From NCBI GenBank assembly GCA_015680685.1, contig MNCI01001451.1, positions 362,723 to 426,722 on the forward strand: DNA of 64,000 nt, in the 5' to 3' direction. A program made the translations under genes and the position numbers. The notes beneath the pieces were generated by a model, which saw only the letters and a list, made by a program, of their open reading frames with translations, had not been told where the DNA came from and did not search any database. Numbering within the stretch: the stretch's first letter is position 1; each line of letters begins with the position of its first letter. Positions 1-11,214 of this stretch are shown here, piece by piece. This DNA comes from Gnetum montanum. Its lineage: Eukaryota; Streptophyta; Gnetopsida; Gnetales; Gnetaceae.

Positions 1-239
1 CTGCCACTGCTCCTTGAAGTTACACTTTTTCTAGATTTCCTGAAAGATGAAATTGGTCCTGAAACTATGCGAGAGGAGTCACTGATGGAAATTTCCATGT
101 CATCAGGATCTTACTTTATATCTTCTTTTGTTTCGTGCATCTCCCGAAGACTGACAAGCTAAAAATAAGCACCTTTGGGAATTGCCATTAACTTTTTCAA
201 CTATCAAATTACAAAAACTTTTAACCAGTTTTATCATGC

Positions 240-395
240 CAACCTGTTCCATGAAATGGCCAAAATGTGCCAACACTATCCTATCAACAACTTGTTAAGT
301 ATAAGGAGAGAAGGAGGTATGTATGCCCTATAAAATTTTTTAAAAAAATGTACTAATCTTTAGAGGATGGTTATTAGGGGTCTTACAATGATGGA
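240..395. repeat. Interspersed repeat end, copy A
   Basis: This stretch shares an ordered series of words with 21300-21510: 'tatcaacaacttgttaagt', then 'aaggaggta', then 'attaggggtc' followed by 'tacaat'. The two copies are diverged and carry small indels. They look like one end of an old interspersed element; I cannot name the family. I see nothing recognisable in bases 1-239. Confidence 0.4.
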
Positions 396-680
396 TTTAA
401 GCATTGGTAATGTGCTTGTGTTCATGATTTGTATGATTTGGTGTTGATCTAGTGATTTATTTATGATTTGATGATTGGTGATGAATTTGAATGTTTTTGT
501 TATGCTCATGTTTATAATTGGTATGATTTGATGATGGTGAAGGCTCTTAAGTATTGTTGATGTGCTTGTGTTGATAATTTGTATGATTTGATGCTAAATT
601 GCCAATCTATCTATAATTTCATAATTGTCATGGATTTGAGTGTTATTGATGTGCTTATGACCTATACAATGAATAACATC
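395..680. repeat. Degenerate repeats of a TG-rich 30-mer
   Basis: A phrase built from 'gtgcttgtgtt', 'ataatttgtatgatttgatg' and 'ttgatg' recurs three to four times with substitutions, near 411, 520, 560 and 640. It looks like a decayed minisatellite. No open frame is present. Confidence 0.35.
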
Positions 681-1873
681 TCTCATATGCATTGGTTGAA
701 TGATGTGTTGGAAATTGGTTGAACGATCTATGATTCTTCTTTGTGATTAACTTGACTTGTGCTAATGCATGTTGTATATTATTGTGGATGCATGTACCAT
801 GTACTAGTTGTTGATTTAGCATTTGTTAATGGAATGAATAAAACGAATGTTGAATAGAGATGGAACTAGTATGTTATATGTTTTGTGAGGATGCTACTAT
901 CCTTTGATTATTCATGTATTGTATGACCTATGTGCTTTTTTTTTCTTGTGAAATGGTTAGGCAATTGCATTAAAAAAAGAAAGAAAAGCCATGAAGGCAT
1001 ACAAAAACTAAATTTTAATCCAACAAAATGGGATTAACCCCATAGACATGGGGGGGTATTCCCCCTCCCCTCGAGCTGAGGGAGTAAAAAACCCATAGAA
1101 ACAACAACCTGCAAAAGGAGAAAGAACCCAAACATCGAAAGTAACTTTCCATTCATCCTCCCCACAAAATTGACCAAACCCTGGGCCACATAAGCTAGTA
1201 CATTCAACCCAAAACCTAAAAACCCCATAAGCCTAATAGGACACCCATGATCCATTTTGATGAAGACTATCATGTGGCTAAACATGTGTAGCAGGGGCAA
1301 TTTTCCTGTAACCTTCTATGAAGGGAGTCAAGGATGTCCCTAAACTTTTCTGTAACAATGAAGCTAGCCACTTCCTAGATTTCTTTAAACTTTTGTTCCT
1401 ATATCCTTTGATCAATTATAGACCCAACTTTGTCTAGGTAGAAACTTGCTGAAACCCTCTAAGTATGCTTTTCAAGATTAGACCAAGAGACTTGTTAACT
1501 AATATCCATCACTTCATATGGATAGTGCTTGAAGAAAAACCACCTACAAATACTCATCGAATGAGCATTTAGCTACTGAGTTAGCAACTGCTCTTCCTCC
1601 TACACCGCCCTAGCCCTCATGGCCTCCACTACCTTTTTCCTCTAAGCTCTATCTAGAGCTTCATTATGTAGATCTAAGAGGATCTATGTCTATAGCTCTT
1701 CCTCCAATGCACTACAAAGTGAAGCCTCCTCAACTTCCACCTATGATGCTTCTACACCACTACCTCATGAGCCTATTTCTCCATCTCCTTGAGGCTAGTC
1801 CTCACCGATTTCACCTACTTTGACATCTCCTCCATCCATCGTAGCTATTCCTAAGAGCGTGTCTCTTGAATAG
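681..1873. other. Unassigned relic DNA upstream of element 1
   Basis: This stretch holds no gene I recognise. An 88-codon minus-strand frame at 1034-1300 shows no family motif. The part from 1590 to 1860 is pyrimidine-rich on the plus strand. It may be the flank of an older transposon into which element 1 inserted, but I could not match it to a protein. Confidence 0.25.
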
Positions 1874-2777
1874 TGATAAATCATAGTTGGCTACATCAAT
1901 GAGGCCTCGTCAACTGGGCCCCATTGACTAGGCCTCACTGACGTGGCCCCATTGATGCATTGTTTCATGCATCAACATGGACCCATCAACGTAGAGTTCA
2001 TTTTTTCTTATAAATACATGTTTACCAATTGCATTTATGGCATTAGTCAATCATATTATAACAGAGCTATTGCAATTTTTCCATTTGAAAGTTACAATAT
2101 TTTCGCAAGTGCCTATAGTAGGAGTCGTTGAGTGTACGAATCTTTATTTGAGCACTGTTATACCTAAGCACAATAGTGTGTGTGGCAATAAAGATGAACT
2201 TCTTGATAAACCTTGTAGCATTTTGGATAGTTTAAATGTTTTGTTTATGCATTTAATATTCTTAGTTATTTATTCAATGTTTTCTAGTAATTAAGCTAAT
2301 TAGGTAATTAAGCAAGATAAGCTAGATAGATTAATTTACATAAGTACAACCACTTCAAGAGTAACATGCATTTGCTTGGTAATCCCAGCAACATTATTGC
2401 TTGGTGCACCCAGTGGCATAGCACTTATGTGGGTTCAAGACATGTACAAAAAGTCGAACCAAATGCTTATGTTAGGACTAGCTAGAGATCAGTTAGTTAG
2501 TTAAATCAAATTAGTCATTAAACTACTTTATCTCTCTTTTTAAGCACTAAAGAACCTAAAACATAAAATAATAAAAATCATATGCCTCGATTATACTTAA
2601 CCATACCTTTGAGCTTCACAAGTGTAATTGGGAAGATAATAAATGACCTTAGGACAAGATTCACTTCTTAGAATACTAGTGCACTGGAAACTATAAAGTC
2701 CACGAATTTCAATTGGATTGCACGTGAACACTTTGTGATTAAAATGGTTGGGTGTAGGGGTACCTCACTACTCATCA
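1874..2777 (+). repeat. 5' LTR of element 1
   Basis: It matches 14251-15130 along its length with many substitutions and small indels. It starts TGATAAAT and ends CTCATCA. The U3 part holds several GGCC-centred copies of a 'catcaatgaggcc' type word before the TATA box. The LTR pair is much more diverged than that of element 2, so this insertion is the older of the two. Confidence 0.88.
2009..2016 (+). promoter_or_regulatory. TATA box of the element 1 5' LTR
   Basis: TATAAATA lies about 135 bp inside the LTR, just after the GGCC-rich repeats. The same box is found in the 3' LTR at 14344-14351. It is the expected promoter for the full-length transcript. Confidence 0.65.
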
Positions 2778-2778
2778 T

Positions 2779-2796
2779 TAGCACTATTTCTGAGGA
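2779..2796 (+). other. Decayed primer binding site, tRNA-Asp type
   Basis: The 18 bases directly after the 5' LTR align with TGGCGCCGTTGCCGGGGA, the complement of the tRNA-Asp 3' end used by Athila-type elements. Most differences are transitions. The related element 2 keeps a far better copy (42541-42557, minus strand), which supports the call. Confidence 0.6.
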
Positions 2797-2928
2797 CTTT
2801 GTTTGTTGAAACATGCACTATCTAGGTTTAGTAAACATTATTAATCTCATTGGACAAACCCAAGATCAACATCACTCTCAAACAACATATAATTACAAAA
2901 GCACACTAATTATTTTATTTGTTGCAAA

Positions 2929-4720
2929 ATGTCTTCTTCCCACAAGCATGAAGATGTCAAACCATCAGTTCCACAAGAGTGTAAAGTGGTATATACTCAT
3001 CTAGATGAGTATGTACTGAACTTCACCTTCATCCTACATTAGGATCAATAATTGCAATGGTGTGATATGGAGGGTAACATCGTATTGCCCCTTAATTGAT
3101 CTATGCTAGGAATGCTATTTCAAACTCTTAAGAGGTTGGGCATTTTAGATCTTCATGAGGAATACATTGTGAATGGTTATGACACTCAATACTACCATCC
3201 CATTGAAACACAATGTAGGAGAGATCAACACCAAGAGAAGCACCACGAGTTTACAAAGGGAAAACACTTAACTAACTCTGTGTTCCTACTAAACCAAGAT
3301 GACAATGTGGATCCTTCCCCTAAGGGTTCCCAACATGAGGATTCTCCACCCTCTATTATTGGTGATGAGGGTGTGGCCTTGAACTTGTGATCCACTATTC
3401 ATAAACCAAGTTCAAGAAAAAATGATAATTAAGGTAGGGACTCGAGTAAACATCATGATGGCAAGGGATCTAAGGATGGTGATCGTAATGAGTGAAGAGG
3501 TGATAGGGGATACCACAGTGGTTGTGGTGGTCATCATCCTCTTCATCTGATTCTGAACATTCCTCTTCATTTGCTAGTTCTCATAAAAGTCATTGCCATA
3601 GAAATAATAATGATGAAGGTAATCAACAAGACAACAATGACTGTAGAACCCACCAAGAACGTCAAGGTAATAGAGAACATCATTGGAGATAATGCAATGA
3701 TGATGATGATGAGCCTTTCTTGGCAACTTGAAGCATGCTTAACATTGCAAAGGTAGTAAATATCCCAACTAGGCATGTGAAGGATAAGCAGATCAAGCGC
3801 TTAGATATAAAAAATATTCCAAGATTTGAGGGGGAATACAATTCTAATTTGCAAACACATCTACAATCTTTCCAAGATGCTTATGCCTTATAAAACATTG
3901 AAAATGATTGGCAAAAACTCAAGCCCTTCCCCAAGACATTTATCAAGGAAGATGAAAGCTATTACTGATCCTTAGAGCCAAAATCTATCTACAAATGAAG
4001 TATAATGTAAGCTATTTAAAAATAAATACCAAACATACTCCACAGTGTCCAACCTAAGAAGGCAAATCCAAGGCTGGAAATAGAGAACACATGAACCCAT
4101 GGATACCACCATGGCTAGATATTATTCTTTCTTACACTGATGCCTTAGCCATGGATATTCTCAAAGGGAACAACTCTACCACATCATTAGTGGGTTCAAA
4201 GCAGAAACAAGAAGAACTCGTGGGGTTTATGCCCAAGGGAGACTCTCTAAATTAAGAGCTCATTATATCCAAAGGCTTATAGAGCAAGTAGCAAAAGAAG
4301 TAGGTGACTTGCAAAAAAGGAAAAGTGCAAAAGAGTATAATAGGAACCCTTCCATAAGAAAAAGGGAGGTTTGATTCTATGACTATGAGGATGCACCACT
4401 TGACGAGGTGGTGAAAAAAACCTTATCTATACAAAAACCTATTTATGATATTTTGGAAAAGGCTAACAAATTATGGGACTCTTTAGATGAGAAATTCCAA
4501 ACTATTATGAAAATTGCAGAAGCATATAAAGAATAGAATAGTAATCATGAACGTAGGAGATGAAAAGAAGATGAACATACTTACTAGAGAGGTAAGGGCA
4601 AGGCTGCTACAATATAGGAACTTGTGGAAATCAACTCTAATGATGATACTAGTTGTGAGATTTGCCAATTTGAACATCTAAAGGGGTATTACCCTATGAT
4701 GTCACACTTACAAGAGTCTG
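2929..4720 (+). pseudogene. Element 1 gag (nucleocapsid precursor), degenerate
   Basis: The ATG at 2929 opens a Ser-rich N-terminus that matches the gag start of element 2 (42412, minus strand) through a shared 'VYTH.DEY' stretch. Near 3825-3960 lies the conserved capsid-like block with Phe-Glu-Gly, then a His-Leu-Gln / Phe-Asp-Ala-Tyr-Ala-Leu run, also present in element 2. Near 4654 a CCHC zinc knuckle is recognisable as CEIC, then His, with the last Cys changed to Tyr. The frame is broken by stops and small shifts. Gag would form the virus-like particle; this copy cannot. Confidence 0.75.
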
Positions 4721-5369
4721 GGGTGTATGCATTAAATCCTTGACCAGCACATAGGCAAACACCCAAATGATTGCCTTATCCTCAAGGCAATCCAAAGTAG
4801 TTCCACTAGCAACAGCAAGCTTATTACCCAAGTGAAGCTCCATCATAACCATATGAGCAATACCTACAATGGCATCAACCACAATTGTGGGAAATGCCAT
4901 CACTAAGGCAGTAGTTTTCTTATAAGCAATAAGATCCATATGAGTACTATGTTCAGCAATCCATTTCTCCATGAAGTTCTACAAGCCACACCTCATTCTA
5001 GCATCATTATTACCCTCTAGAGTACCATCAAACTCATTCACCATCTACTCAAGAAAAACACCCATACCCATACCACCCTTTGCATCCATCTACATATATC
5101 CCTCTACCCTCTAACTAGTTACCTCCTACTTCGTCCATGTAGGGTGAAATTCCCTCATAGCTACAACAAAAAAATGCTACAAGGGTTGTAAATTTACAAT
5201 CATCCTTCCAGCCACATGGGTCAAACAATTGATCTAAGAAATGACCATTTTTTGAACCCAACAGTCCTTCCAAACCCTCACAACCTAATGTGGCTATTCG
5301 CCCTACATCTCCAACACCCTCATCCTCTACATCAAATACATTCAAGAGCCCTTCAAAGCAAACACCACC

Positions 5370-5823
5370 TCAGATCTACATTGTGATGCTAACTCATGTT
5401 GTTTCCAATTGGATTAAGCCTAGAAACCTTCCCATGAAAAGATGTGACCTAAGGAGTCCTCTCATTTACTTGCAAATCACTAGACATTAGCCATGCAAGG
5501 CTCTTCTTGATTCTGGTTCTAGAGTTAATCTCATCTCCTATGACATGTACAAGGCCTAGAACCTACCACCTCTCAAGAAGAGAAACATCCATTTAAAATT
5601 AGTAGACCAATCAATCATTGTTCCTTTGGGGTTAGTGGAAGACATTGTGACCACAGTTAGTGGGTGGTCCTATCCTACTAATTTTCTAGTGATCAAGATT
5701 GAGAATTGCAAAGGTGACTTCCCCATCATTATGAAAAGGGCATGGTTGAGCACAATAGATGTGCATATGGGTATAAGGGACCTCTCTTTGGAAATCTCCA
5801 AGAAAAATGAATTAGACATTTAA
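5370..5823 (+). pseudogene. Element 1 aspartic protease domain, degenerate
   Basis: The active-site motif LLDSGS followed by VNLIS is present near 5503-5540. It is followed by a conserved GLVEDI block and the C-terminal FPIIM..AWLST segment typical of retroelement pepsin-like proteases. The same segments occur in element 2 at 39381-39914. At least two in-frame stops interrupt the domain, one just before the active site. It lies in the same reading frame as gag, as expected for a gag-protease polyprotein. Confidence 0.78.
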
Positions 5824-6239
5824 AGAAGAATTTTGTTCCATGTATCATGTATAGTAATAATGGGTGCAATTCCATGCAAAAGATCTAGTCCATCAAAGGT
5901 ACATTCATTAAAGCATGTAGTTGGTGTGCACATGAACAAGATATCCAAAGGTGTCTGTATGCAACAGCCACAAAATAGGAGGCCACCTAGTGGCTGACAA
6001 CTAACTCTGATGGTAGCATACTTTGCATAGAACCAATTGAGAGCCTGACATATGCTTATGTCGAAGGCATGGATGAAATTGAGCAAGTTTATCACCAACT
6101 ATCTAATGATTAAGACAATGATACCTATTGGGAAGTGTTGGAAATCCCTAATAAATTCAAGCAAGAGCCCCTAAAGTTGAAAACTCTACTAGCTGACATG
6201 GAGTAGGAATTTTTAAACAATGGAAATCCAATCATAATT

Positions 6240-7660
6240 AATGCCCAACTTGCTCCTGAACAAAAATAAAAGCTATTATAGGTGATTAACAACTAGCCAA
6301 TAGCCTTTGCTTGGGCATATCCTGAGCTAACTAGCATCGATCCAAGGATATGCTAGCATCACATTTACACCGACCCAACCATGACGCCAAGAAGGCAACT
6401 ATAGAGGTAGCTGAATCCCAAATTGAAGTAAATCGTAAGGAGAAAATAGAACAACTCCTTAAGGTGGGTTTTATCTACTCTAGTGCAGATAGTAAGTGGG
6501 TTAGCCCACTCATAATTATGCCAAAGAAAGGTGGTGAGTGGCACATCTGCATTAATTATAGACTATTGAATATGGCAACATTTAAAGGACATTTTCCATT
6601 GCCATTTATGGACCAAGTGTTGGATACTATTTCCAAGCATTGCTATTATAATTTCTTGGATGGTTATAGTGGCTATAACCAAATCCAAATTATGCTAGAA
6701 GATCAGGCCAAGACAACATTCATGAGTTCCTAGGGGACTTTTGCATACTGCAAGATGCCATTTGATCTATGCAATGCCCTTGCAACATTTCAACACATGA
6801 TCCTTAGTATTTTTCAACAACAAATTGGTAGTTGGGTAGAAGTCTTTATGGATGACTTCTCTACCTATGGGGCTACGTTTGAGCAAGCCCTGGATTGCCT
6901 TGAGCAAGTTCTAAAAAGATGTATTAAAACAAATCCTAGGCTCAATTGGCAAAAAAGCCATTTAATGATCTAGAAAGGCATAGTACTAGGGCATAGGATT
7001 TCATAAAAAGGGATTGAGATAGACCTTGAAAAGATAAGAGTCATCTAAGAAATAACCCATCAACTAGAAACTATCAAAAATGTTTGGTCATTCCTTGGAC
7101 ATACTGGCTACTACCAACGATTTATAGAGAATTTTTATAAGATTGAAAAGCTATTGATCAAGCTTACTAAGAAAGATGCTCCATTCATTTGGACCAAGGA
7201 ATGTGAACATGTATTCCAACAACTAAAAGACAAACTCATAAAAACTCCAATTCTATGGGCACCAAACTGGTCTAGACCATTCCACATAATGATAGATGCC
7301 TCTAATTATACTTTGGAAGCCATGCTTATGCAATTGGACAATAAGAAGCATCCATATTACATCCACTACATGAGCCAAAGCATTATGGGCACATAGTTAA
7401 ATTACACCATAACTGAAAAATAATTAATAGCAGTGGTGTATGCTCTTAAAAAGTTTAGGCACTATGTGCTTAGTTATAAGGTATTTGTGCACACAGATCA
7501 TAGTGCCTTCTATTTTCTAATGAACAAGTTAATGGTGAGCCCCCATATGATATGGTGGCTCATAATCTTGTAGAAATTCGATCTCACGATGGTAGATTAG
7601 AAAGGGACTGAGAACGTAATCATTGACCACCTCTCTCTACTAAGATGGGATAATAAAGAG
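6240..7660 (+). pseudogene. Element 1 reverse transcriptase and RNase H, degenerate
   Basis: The order of motifs is that of Ty3/gypsy pol: SKWVSP near 6492, then a palm segment ending in FLDGYSGYNQI near 6655, the catalytic FMDDFS near 6846, the LGH...YYQRFI connection near 7096-7130, and the RNase H start with Asp-Ala-Ser near 7297. A frame change near 6440 precedes one long frame that then runs on into integrase, interrupted only by stops. The enzyme would copy the element RNA into DNA. With these stops no functional protein can be made. Confidence 0.85.
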
Positions 7661-7679
7661 GAGGAGAGTCTGCTATCTG

Positions 7680-9078
7680 ATCAATTTCTAGATGAAATTC
7701 TCTTTACAAGACCAATAAATGACCAAGTTCTCATAGAACCAACATGGTACAATGGTATCCTCACCTATCTTCTCACTCAGGAGATTCCACAAGATCTTAA
7801 CTTTAGAAAGAAACAATAGTTTCTTCATCGGGCCAAATGCTTCATGAAAATCAATGGACACCTATACAAGGTATCTACCAACAACCTAGTTCATTGGTGT
7901 GTCCTTGATATGGATCAACTACACATTCTCCAGGATGCTCATGAAGGCCCCTATGGAGGCCACTATGCAAGGAGATGCACAGCCATAAAAATCCTAATGG
8001 CAAGGTACTATTGGCCTATAATCTTTAAGGATGCCCACCAATTTTTCTGATCTTATGAGTGATTTCAACAAGATGGTGGGATGATCACTTGAATGAAGGA
8101 TCCTCAATAGTGAATTTAACCACTTGAGCCCTTTGACATATGGGGCATTGACTTCATGGGCCCCATTACATCCATGTTCAATGAAAAGATGTATATCATT
8201 GTAGCAATCGACTACTGCATAAAATGGGCATAAGTAGCAGTCATCACCAATTGTACATCATCCACTGCTACTAGATTTGTACAACAACATGTTGTAAATA
8301 GGTTTGAGGTGCCACATGTACTAATGTTTGATAATGGAACTCACTTTATAGGTTCCACTTTTTAAAAACTATGTAATGCTTGGGGGTTGAACATAAATTA
8401 ACAACACCCTATCACCCCCCAAGCCAATGGTCAAGTAGAGGTAACTAATAGGGAGATCACAAAGATCCTAACAAGGACCATCAGTAAATATAGGAGAGAT
8501 TGGAGCACAAAACTTAACAATGTCCTTTGGGTCTATTGCTTAACATGAAAACTTCCTATTAGCTACTCCCCCTACGAGCTAGTGTATAGAAAACTTTCAA
8601 CGCTCTCAATTTAATCCAAGCTCCGTACACTCTTAATAGCCTACGATCTGAATCTTAAAATAAGTCTAACACCAAAAAAAAGACTAATTAATCTCAACAT
8701 GCTAGATGAAAACCAATTAGTGGCCCTATCTTTAAATGAGGTGCACAAGGCATTTAACAAGCAACATCATAACCTCAAAATATGGAAAGTGCAATTTCAA
8801 CTAGGAGATAAAGTTCTCTACTGGAACCCCAAACATGTACCCCAGAAGACAAAGTTCCAAACATTATGGGAAGGACCTTATATATTTGATCAAATTTTTC
8901 CCTTTGGGGCCATGTTAATCTACAAGCCTAAGAGCCCAAATAAAAAGCAATTGGTCATCATCCAACAAGTAAAACCTTTCCCTCTGGGGCCATGTTAATC
9001 TACAAGCCTAAGAGCCCAAATAAAAAGCAATTGGTCAACATCCAACAAGTAAAACCTTTCCTAGAACCAAGACAAGTT
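7680..9078 (+). pseudogene. Element 1 integrase, degenerate
   Basis: A His/Cys-type N-terminal zinc region is seen at about 7940-8060 (His-Glu-Gly, then GGH and a YYWP block; the Cys pair is partly lost). The catalytic core shows Asp in GIDFMGP near 8150, Asp in FDNGTHF near 8330 and Glu in the NGQVE segment near 8427, matching the D,D,E triad. A C-terminal GPY/F-type motif (WEGPYIFDQI) lies near 8868. Multiple stops are present. The frame matches that of RT, as expected for one pol polyprotein. Confidence 0.83.
8899..9058 (+). repeat. 80-bp tandem duplication at the 3' end of pol
   Basis: Two adjacent copies of an 80-bp unit differ at only a few bases. The unit encodes the last part of the integrase C-terminus, including a KPKSPNKKQLV segment. 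The low divergence between copies suggests the duplication is later than much of the decay in the rest of the element. The duplicated copy shifts the reading frame. Confidence 0.85.
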
Positions 9079-9142
9079 AGTGCAACTACCACCTCAATGT
9101 ATGGACAACCACGTTCAATTTTTCAGATCTTCTTCTTCCAAC

Positions 9143-9157
9143 TCAATCATGGGGGAG
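9143..9157 (+). other. Internal polypurine-tract-like motif after pol
   Basis: TCAATCATGGGGGAG repeats the polypurine tract at 14236-14250 almost exactly but lies directly behind pol. The following 'ggccatctgtg' is conserved in element 2 near 39101 (minus strand). It could act as a second plus-strand primer site or be a relic of one. Confidence 0.5.
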
Positions 9158-9159
9158 AC

Positions 9160-10685
9160 GGCCATCTGTGTTTATCATCCATATGGCTCCTTAATTTTTC
9201 ACATTTTTTTTTACACATTTTTGTTTTATACTTTGTTGATTTTTACCTTTTTCTTTGGCTTTTGGTTCTATTGGTTTTCTCAATTTTTTGTTTTACAACA
9301 TCATTAGTATGTTTTATTTTTCTTGAATATTTTATACTTTTTTCTACATTTTAGTTTATTGTGTACTGTTAATCGCTTTTGCTAATAAAAGTGATTTATT
9401 ACCATAGGACATAGTGCCACTATTGCTATTTACTAATGATGGTTTGTGCTTAATGTTGTGATTGTCAATGTCTGGTTTCTATTTTTGAATTCTAATGTTT
9501 GATAACTTTGACATGGTTTATTTTTTATGGAACATGTAGTAAGTCCACAACATCTACTCATTCACAAACTCTATGGTTTTCCTTGTTTTGGAAATTTTAG
9601 ATCCCTTCCATTAAAGAAACTTTTAATAAATTGGTGACCTTGGTAGTTCCTAGAATTGGAAAGGATTCAAAGGTTTGTGTAGGGTGTGACTTCAAGGGAA
9701 CTTAATACTCTTTGTACTCTTCTGCTTACTCAGGTGCTTAAGTGTTTTCATTAACTACTTACCATTCCATGTTCCAATAATGGAAAGTCAAATAAAATAT
9801 TTGCATGATGTGGATCTCATCAAAGAGAAAAATAAAAAAAAACACATGATGGGAATTCAAAGCACATCCCTTAGACAAATAAACAAGCTATAAGCACTAG
9901 ATATGGGACTAGAAAGACATGTTACCCATGCCTAAAGGTCCCCTTTAACTCAGGCCCTATCACTTTCCACTTCTCTTTTCTTCTCTTTGTGAATGGTGGT
10001 TGTTTGTGGGAGCACTCTCATGTCTCGAGGAGATGGATCGATATTGGAGTGACGATGTGAAGTTACTGAAAGAAGTTGGTTTTGGTCTAGACTAAGGATG
10101 GATCTTCTCAAGTCATTTTCAACACAAACTCCACAAGAGACTTCTTATGACCTCAATTTTGGATTCCATCCCACCTTCTTAGTCATCCATCTATGCTACC
10201 ATAACTCACCTCACTACCAATTTCTATGTCATGCTCGATTTCTTAATTTAACATGTTGGAATTTTTATATAGATTCTCTCTAGTTAGTCCTTAACTTTTC
10301 ATGACCATTAATTGACTATGGAGCCCATGGACTCCTTAGTTAAGGTTATGCAAGGATAAAAAGGACATGTGCCTACTATTGGGAGGACCCATTTGCATAT
10401 CCTTTGGCTTGGTTAGTTAAGTTCCTTACTTTAGACATTGTTCCAATCCTATCTTTTGCATATTCCATTATGTATTCCATAAAGTTCTCCTTAGACTCCC
10501 ATAATATTCATTCTCTAGACTATTTTTTCAACTTTCTCAATTTTTTATTTTTTATTTTTTTTGAACTCCAATACCCTCTTCTACTATTTTCATCATGTTC
10601 ATGGCTTTTTGATCTTCCATTTAATCCTAATTTTACTCGAAAACTCCTTGTATTTTGGAATTTTGACTAAAGTCAATGGAATTCT
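9160..10685 (+). other. Non-coding spacer between pol and ORF3
   Basis: About 1.5 kb without recognisable coding capacity; the open stretches are T-rich low complexity. Part of it (about 9650-9720, 'gggtgtgacttcaagggaact') is clearly shared with element 2 near 38660-38680 on the minus strand, so the spacer is an ancestral part of this family. Confidence 0.6.
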
Positions 10686-10689
10686 ATAG

Positions 10690-10780
10690 TGATCAATAAC
10701 TACATCGACTAGGCCTAACTAACTCAATGGGCCTTATCAATGAGGCCTCATCGATGCATGCCAAAAATCCTATAAATACC
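10690..10780 (+). promoter_or_regulatory. Internal promoter-like block resembling the LTR U3
   Basis: This block repeats the distinctive U3 words of the LTR: 'ctacatcga', 'taggcct', 'atcaatgaggcctc' and 'gatgcatg', followed by TATAAATA at 10771-10778. In the LTR the corresponding block is 1890-2016. It sits 445 bp ahead of the ORF3 ATG, inside the element and far from either LTR, and could drive a separate ORF3 transcript. A duplicated LTR fragment without function would look the same. Confidence 0.5.
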
Positions 10781-10908
10781 ACCACATACTTTGAAATTTT
10801 TTGTTATTTGCCTCATAACATGGGGGAAGTTTTGCCATTTTTCGAAGCCCATAACTTTCTAATCGTTAATCCAAATCACTTCGTTCTTTGATTTTGTAGC
10901 TATCAAAG

Positions 10909-11214
10909 GTAAGCTCTTCATCATGGGGGCCAAAAACCTTAAGGTTTTTGATGAAATTTTTTGAAAATTTTTTTAACTCCCCCAAAGGGTTAATGAATAC
11001 AATGATATGAAACCATCAAATTTGAGAGTTAACCGTTCCAACACCCTCTAGAATGACTTGTTAACATTAAAAAATAAATAAAATAATGATTAAAATTGAT
11101 TAAATCAATCATAATAACAACTTAGCCAAGTGTAACTATCCTAAGAAGATAAGGTATCCCAATTATTTCATGTTACATAACAATTGCTAACCTATGGTCA
11201 TGTTGTTATTACAG
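10909..11214 (+). other. Predicted leader intron directly upstream of ORF3
   Basis: A canonical donor, CAAAG|GTAAGC, lies at 10909. The acceptor TTATTACAG ends at 11214, the base before the ORF3 ATG. A good branch-point word, GCTAAC, lies about 25 bases upstream of the acceptor. In element 4 the equivalent position also ends in TTGTAG|ATG. Both the internal promoter and the 5' LTR promoter could supply the upstream exon. Confidence 0.55.

Noticed and set aside
3567-3776. Opposed frames on both strands near the end of element 1 gag linker
   Set aside because: Both arise from ATG/ATT/CAT-rich low-complexity sequence inside the gag region.
9080-9354. Overlapping hydrophobic frames after pol
   Set aside because: The sequence is T-rich low complexity; two frames are open at once and neither has a homologue-like motif. 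It matches a non-coding spacer in element 2.
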